From Bdellovibrio sp. (GTDB taxonomy: Bacteria > Bdellovibrionota > Bacteriovoracia > Bacteriovoracales > Bacteriovoracaceae): a stretch of 46,195 nucleotides of DNA. The DNA lies in assembly GCA_022729855.1 (NCBI GenBank), contig DZBG01000009.1, forward strand, positions 1-46,195. Direction: 5' to 3'. Made by a program: the position numbers and the translations under genes. Of the stretch, positions 43,441 to 46,195 are shown piece by piece (within the stretch, counting starts at the first letter, position 1; every line of letters starts with the position of its first letter). The notes beneath the pieces are model-generated. The model was not told the origin of the DNA. It searched no databases and saw nothing but the letters and a program-made list of their open reading frames with translations.

Positions 43441-43469
43441 TTGTCCAAGAATAGGCCAAATTCTATACT
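43441..43469 (+). promoter_or_regulatory. Sigma-70-like promoter of glnN
   Basis: TTGTCC (43441-43446) and TATACT (43464-43469) with a 17-bp spacer, 46 bp before the glutamine synthetase start. Upstream, CGTGA-TTCG-TCACG (43402-43415) is a small perfect inverted repeat that could be a regulator site. Confidence 0.55.
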
Positions 43470-43514
43470 GATAGTGCTAAATTCCCCACACATTTTTTAA
43501 GGAGATAAGAAGGT

Positions 43515-45710
43515 ATGGCCGTGAATACTCTTAGACATGAAGCGAAGCTAAAAGTTTACTCGAGAAAACCGCATAAATGCAGTATCCCCGTAAATGAACA
43601 AGGTAAGTTTCTTAAAGTGAGCCAGTACTATGGCGAAAATGTATTTAACTACCATCTCTCTAAGTCGCTGCTGGCCGAGGATAAAGAGAATTTAAAACTT
43701 GTGATTGAAGGAAAAAAAACAATTACAAAAGAGATCGCAAGTAAATTTGCAAACGCAGTTCTGGAATGGTCTATTTCAAAAGGTGTGACTCACTTTTGTC
43801 ACTGGTTCCAACCACTCACAGGATCGACAGCTGAAAAGCATGATGCTTTTTTAAATTTCGATAATGATCGTCCGGTAGAATATTTATCGGCCACTATGCT
43901 TATGCAAGGGGAGCCTGATGCTTCTTCATTTCCACATGGTGGATCGCGCGCCACTTTTGAAGCTCGTGGATATACATCATGGGATTTAACTTCACCTATT
44001 TTTATTAAAGAATCTGCGAATGGAAAAACTCTTGTTATTCCTACCGCTTTTGTTTCTTATCACGGTGATGCTCTTGATACTAAAACACCACTTCTTCGTT
44101 CTGATTTAAAAATTAATGAAGCAGTAAAGAAGTTCTGCCAACTCATTGGTATGAAAGATATTGAAAAAGTTTACACAACTTGTGGTGCTGAACAAGAGTA
44201 CTTCCTTATTGATAAAGCTCTTTATTATGGTCGCCAAGATTTAGTGATGACTGGAAGAACACTCTTCGGCTCACTGACATCTCGTAACCAACAGCTTGAA
44301 GATCATTATTTTGGAATGATTGAAGATCGCGTTCTTGCTTTCATGCAAGAAGTAGAGATCGAACTTCATAAGATGGGAATTCCAGCTAAAACTCGTCATA
44401 ACGAAGTGGCCCCAGGGCAATTTGAACTTGCTCCTATCTTTAAAGATGCCAACGTAGCGGCTGATAGTAATCAAATGATTATGACAGTTCTTCGTAATGT
44501 GGCCTTGAAGCATGATTTTGTTTGTCTTCTTCATGAGAAGCCATTTGCTGGAATCAATGGTTCTGGGAAACATTTAAATTGGTCAATGAGTACAGATTCA
44601 GGAATTAATCTTCTTGAACCAGGACACAATCCTCATGAAAACTTCCGTTTTCTAGCAGTGGTTGCGACAGTTGTTGAAGCTGTTCATCGCCATGCTGATG
44701 TTATCCGTATGGGAATTGCAAGCCACGGGAATGATCACCGTCTTGGTGCTAACGAAGCTCCTCCAAGTATTATGTCTGTTTTCCTTGGTGATACACTGAC
44801 TAAAATTTTTGATTCAATGGTTGATGGTGGAAATTATACTCCCGGAAAATCAACAGCAATGGATCTTGGAACAAACCAATTGGCCAATCTATTCAAAGAT
44901 AATACAGACCGTAACCGTACATCTCCTTTTGCTTTCACTGGAAATAAGTTTGAGTTCCGCGCTTGTGGATCATCAGCTTCAATTGGATTTCCACTTTCAA
45001 TCGTGAATGCAGCAGTTGCTGATATTTTCAATGAAACTAATAAGCTTCTTGAATCAGAGATTCAATCTGGTAAGAGCTCAGACGATGCTCTCATTGCTGT
45101 TGTAATGAAGTGGTATAAGAATGCACGTAATACTGTTTTTAATGGTGACGGTTATTCTGCTGAATGGGTGAAAGAAGCCGCAAAAAGAGGACTTGGAAAT
45201 CTACGTACAACTCCTGAAGCGATTGCAGTTCTTAAAGATGACAGCAAAACAAAATTTCTTATCACTAATGGTGTCTTTTCAGTCAGTGAAATTCAAACCC
45301 GCCATAATGTCATGCTTGAGCGTTATATCAAGTGTCGTGATATTGAATTTAAAACCTTAAAGCAAATGGTTCAAAAACAAATTGTTCCAGTGGCCATTGA
45401 ATACAAATCATTCCTCGCTGAATCAGTGAAAATGCAAAAAGACGCTGGCTCTGATGCGACTATTGAGCTTGAGCTCCTTAAGCATTTAGCTGATGTGACG
45501 AAAGATTTGTTTATGCAAATGACTGTTTTCGATTCAATGCTTAATAAATATCATGAGCAACTTGATGAAGAAAAACTTGCGACAAAAATCGCCATGGAAC
45601 TTATGCCTCATTCAGTTCAAATTGCGAATCTATGTAATATAATTGAAGAGCTTATTCCTGAAGATTCTTGGCCAGTCCCTAAATACTACGACATGCTTTT
45701 TATTCGTTAA
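43515..45710 (+). CDS. glnN: Glutamine synthetase, type III
   Basis: ATP-dependent ammonia assimilation. 731 residues, the size of GSIII and far longer than GSI (about 470). Visible are the GSIII N-terminal block THFCHWFQPLTGSTAEKHDAF, TTCGAEQEYFLID, HNEVAPGQFELAPIF, NGSGKHLNWSMST and FEFRACGSSASIGFPLS. AAGGAGATAAGAAGGT precedes the ATG. It is monocistronic between a 17-bp-spaced promoter and its own terminator. GSIII is a dodecamer without adenylylation control. Confidence 0.96.
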   Translation: MAVNTLRHEAKLKVYSRKPHKCSIPVNEQGKFLKVSQYYGENVFNYHLSKSLLAEDKENLKLVIEGKKTITKEIASKFANAVLEWSISKGVTHFCHWFQPLTGSTAEKHDAFLNFDNDRPVEYLSATMLMQGEPDASSFPHGGSRATFEARGYTSWDLTSPIFIKESANGKTLVIPTAFVSYHGDALDTKTPLLRSDLKINEAVKKFCQLIGMKDIEKVYTTCGAEQEYFLIDKALYYGRQDLVMTGRTLFGSLTSRNQQLEDHYFGMIEDRVLAFMQEVEIELHKMGIPAKTRHNEVAPGQFELAPIFKDANVAADSNQMIMTVLRNVALKHDFVCLLHEKPFAGINGSGKHLNWSMSTDSGINLLEPGHNPHENFRFLAVVATVVEAVHRHADVIRMGIASHGNDHRLGANEAPPSIMSVFLGDTLTKIFDSMVDGGNYTPGKSTAMDLGTNQLANLFKDNTDRNRTSPFAFTGNKFEFRACGSSASIGFPLSIVNAAVADIFNETNKLLESEIQSGKSSDDALIAVVMKWYKNARNTVFNGDGYSAEWVKEAAKRGLGNLRTTPEAIAVLKDDSKTKFLITNGVFSVSEIQTRHNVMLERYIKCRDIEFKTLKQMVQKQIVPVAIEYKSFLAESVKMQKDAGSDATIELELLKHLADVTKDLFMQMTVFDSMLNKYHEQLDEEKLATKIAMELMPHSVQIANLCNIIEELIPEDSWPVPKYYDMLFIR

Positions 45711-45714
45711 TCGG

Positions 45715-45741
45715 AAAGCCCCTCTTGAAGAGGGGCTTTTT
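45715..45741 (+). terminator. Intrinsic terminator of glnN
   Basis: AAAGCCCCTCT (45715-45725), loop TGA, AGAGGGGCTTT (45729-45739), 11-bp perfect stem followed by T to 45741. It lies 5 bp after the stop and may also serve the convergent small gene. Confidence 0.9.
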
Positions 45742-45744
45742 GTA

Positions 45745-45897
45745 TTATTTCTTGTCTGCTTTTTTCTTCGCTGTTTTCTTAGAACTGGCCTTCATCTTTT
45801 TTCGAGAGAACCGTCTAGAGATTCTTAGCATATCCATATCCCATTTGTGTTCTGTATTCAGAGCATCGAAAAGTACATGATTGTCAGTGTTTTTCAT
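45745..45897 (-). CDS. Small lysine-rich protein, 50 aa
   Basis: 50-residue protein starting at the ATG at 45897, seven bases or so after a near-perfect AGGAGG, which argues for real translation. The N-terminal half is mixed (HVLFDALNTEHKWDMDML); the C-terminal half is basic, ending KASSKKTAKKKADKK like histone H1-type tails. It may bind nucleic acid. A longer frame starting at 45930 ignores the binding site. Not recognised. Confidence 0.65.
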   Translation of the reverse strand: MKNTDNHVLFDALNTEHKWDMDMLRISRRFSRKKMKASSKKTAKKKADKK

Positions 45898-45961
45898 ACT
45901 ACCTCCTGTAGATGATAAGATGAGATTCATTTTACCATTTTCAAGGGGCAGAATTAACAGA

Positions 45962-46156
45962 TCAGTATAGTTCTTCTACAAAATCCCCTAATTTATAGGG
46001 GATAGATCGTTTGATCTTGGGAAATAGTCGGATGTTATTTTTGCCGCAATGGCCGTAACCTATTGTATGCAGTCCTTCATGAAAAAGTGTATTTGCAATT
46101 TCCTGATCTTTTCTGTTTGTGAAATTATTTGAGTTAAATGAAATCCCAACTACCAT
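45962..46156 (-). pseudogene. Partial or degenerate HExxH metalloprotease-like gene at window edge
   Basis: 64-residue frame with HEGLHTIGYGH, the HExxHxxGxxH signature of metzincin-like zinc sites, preceded by DQEIANTLF. The ATG at 46156 lies inside the right arm of the terminal repeat, has no spaced ribosome binding site, and is preceded in frame by a TAG two codons before. Another frame (PYEVMMKKSCTRKW then stop) runs into it, which would fit a frameshift. An 8-bp hairpin ATCCCCTA/TAGGGGAT (45983-46003) lies in its 3' codons. Probably the end of a longer gene cut or degraded here. Confidence 0.5.
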
Positions 46157-46195
46157 TTCCTAGTGCAACTTTTCTTCATCATAACTTCATAAGGT
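46143..46195. repeat. Right arm of 53-bp terminal inverted repeat
   Basis: Exact reverse complement of 1-53. It covers the start of the partial HExxH frame. The continued but imperfect similarity beyond base 53 suggests two copies of a gene family, not a simple fold-back artefact. Confidence 0.85.

Noticed and set aside
44271-44573. 100-residue minus-strand frame inside glnN
   Set aside because: It is opposite the most conserved catalytic part of glutamine synthetase and shows no start signal.
45983-46003. Hairpin ATCCCCTA/TAGGGGAT as a terminator
   Set aside because: It has no T tract on either strand and lies in the codons of the partial HExxH frame.
1-46195. Search for tRNA, rRNA, prophage, insertion sequence or toxin-antitoxin genes
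   Set aside because: No cloverleaf, transposase, integrase, or paired small toxin/antitoxin frame was recognised; the segment reads as core chromosome.

Overview
The window is 46 kb of gene-dense, low-GC bacterial chromosome with conserved housekeeping and envelope genes. I see no phage, insertion sequence, CRISPR array, tRNA or rRNA gene. The gene set and protein style suggest a Bdellovibrionota-like bacterium, probably near Bacteriovorax/Halobacteriovorax: a GspN-bearing type II secretion operon, a DUF6178-like protein, a solo CpaF-type ATPase, type III glutamine synthetase and several secreted proteins. This placement is inference and was not tested by phylogeny. The two ends carry a perfect 53-bp inverted repeat, so the window probably ends at a dispersed repeat or repeat-bounded assembly break.

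Layout. (1) 0.1-4.5 kb: a DUF6178-like protein, two small unknown genes on the minus strand, then an unknown gene directly abutting a CpaF/VirB11-type ATPase. (2) 4.5-5.25 kb: an outer-membrane beta-barrel gene behind a palindrome-rich leader, ending in a bidirectional terminator. (3) 5.25-11.6 kb, minus strand: a compact heme operon hemA - hemCD fusion - hemL - histidine kinase - response regulator - hemE, with the two-component system inside it. (4) 11.8-13.8 kb: a small membrane protein and a Na/Pi cotransporter with a PhoU domain. (5) 13.8-19.4 kb: a CBS-less IMPDH/GMP-reductase family enzyme, PlsB-like acyltransferase, unknown gene, infC (non-AUG start), rpmI, rplT, then ihfA and a MerR-type regulator. 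pheST, often found between rplT and ihfA, is absent.

(6) 19.4-34.3 kb, minus strand: an uninterrupted type II secretion operon gspC-D-E-F-G-H-I-J-K-L-M-N, followed 7 bp later by a farnesyl-diphosphate-synthase-like gene. Prepilin peptidase (gspO) is not here. Several subunits are unusual: GspC has a long acidic cytoplasmic extension, and GspJ and GspK end in low-complexity tails. (7) 34.4-38.1 kb: a very-long-chain-type acyl-CoA dehydrogenase, then an FG-GAP/ASPIC lipoprotein whose signal-peptide codons coincide with a strong terminator hairpin. (8) 38.1-41.0 kb: a LysR regulator and an A-type Fe-S-carrier-like protein lacking its C-terminal cysteines, divergent from an M61 peptidase. (9) 41.0-46.2 kb: a secreted HNH-type nuclease, a secreted HExxH protein, a phosphopantetheinyl transferase, type III glutamine synthetase, a 50-residue lysine-rich protein and a partial HExxH gene in the right-hand repeat.

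How they fit together: the heme operon makes uroporphyrinogen and coproporphyrinogen from glutamyl-tRNA, perhaps under control of its own kinase/regulator. The T2SS would export folded periplasmic proteins; the secreted nuclease and HExxH protein are possible but unproven cargo. I see no wholly new multi-gene system. The best leads are the heme-embedded two-component system, the terminator/signal-peptide overlap, the AUA start of infC with a downstream attenuator, the modified T2SS subunits, and the terminal repeat family.
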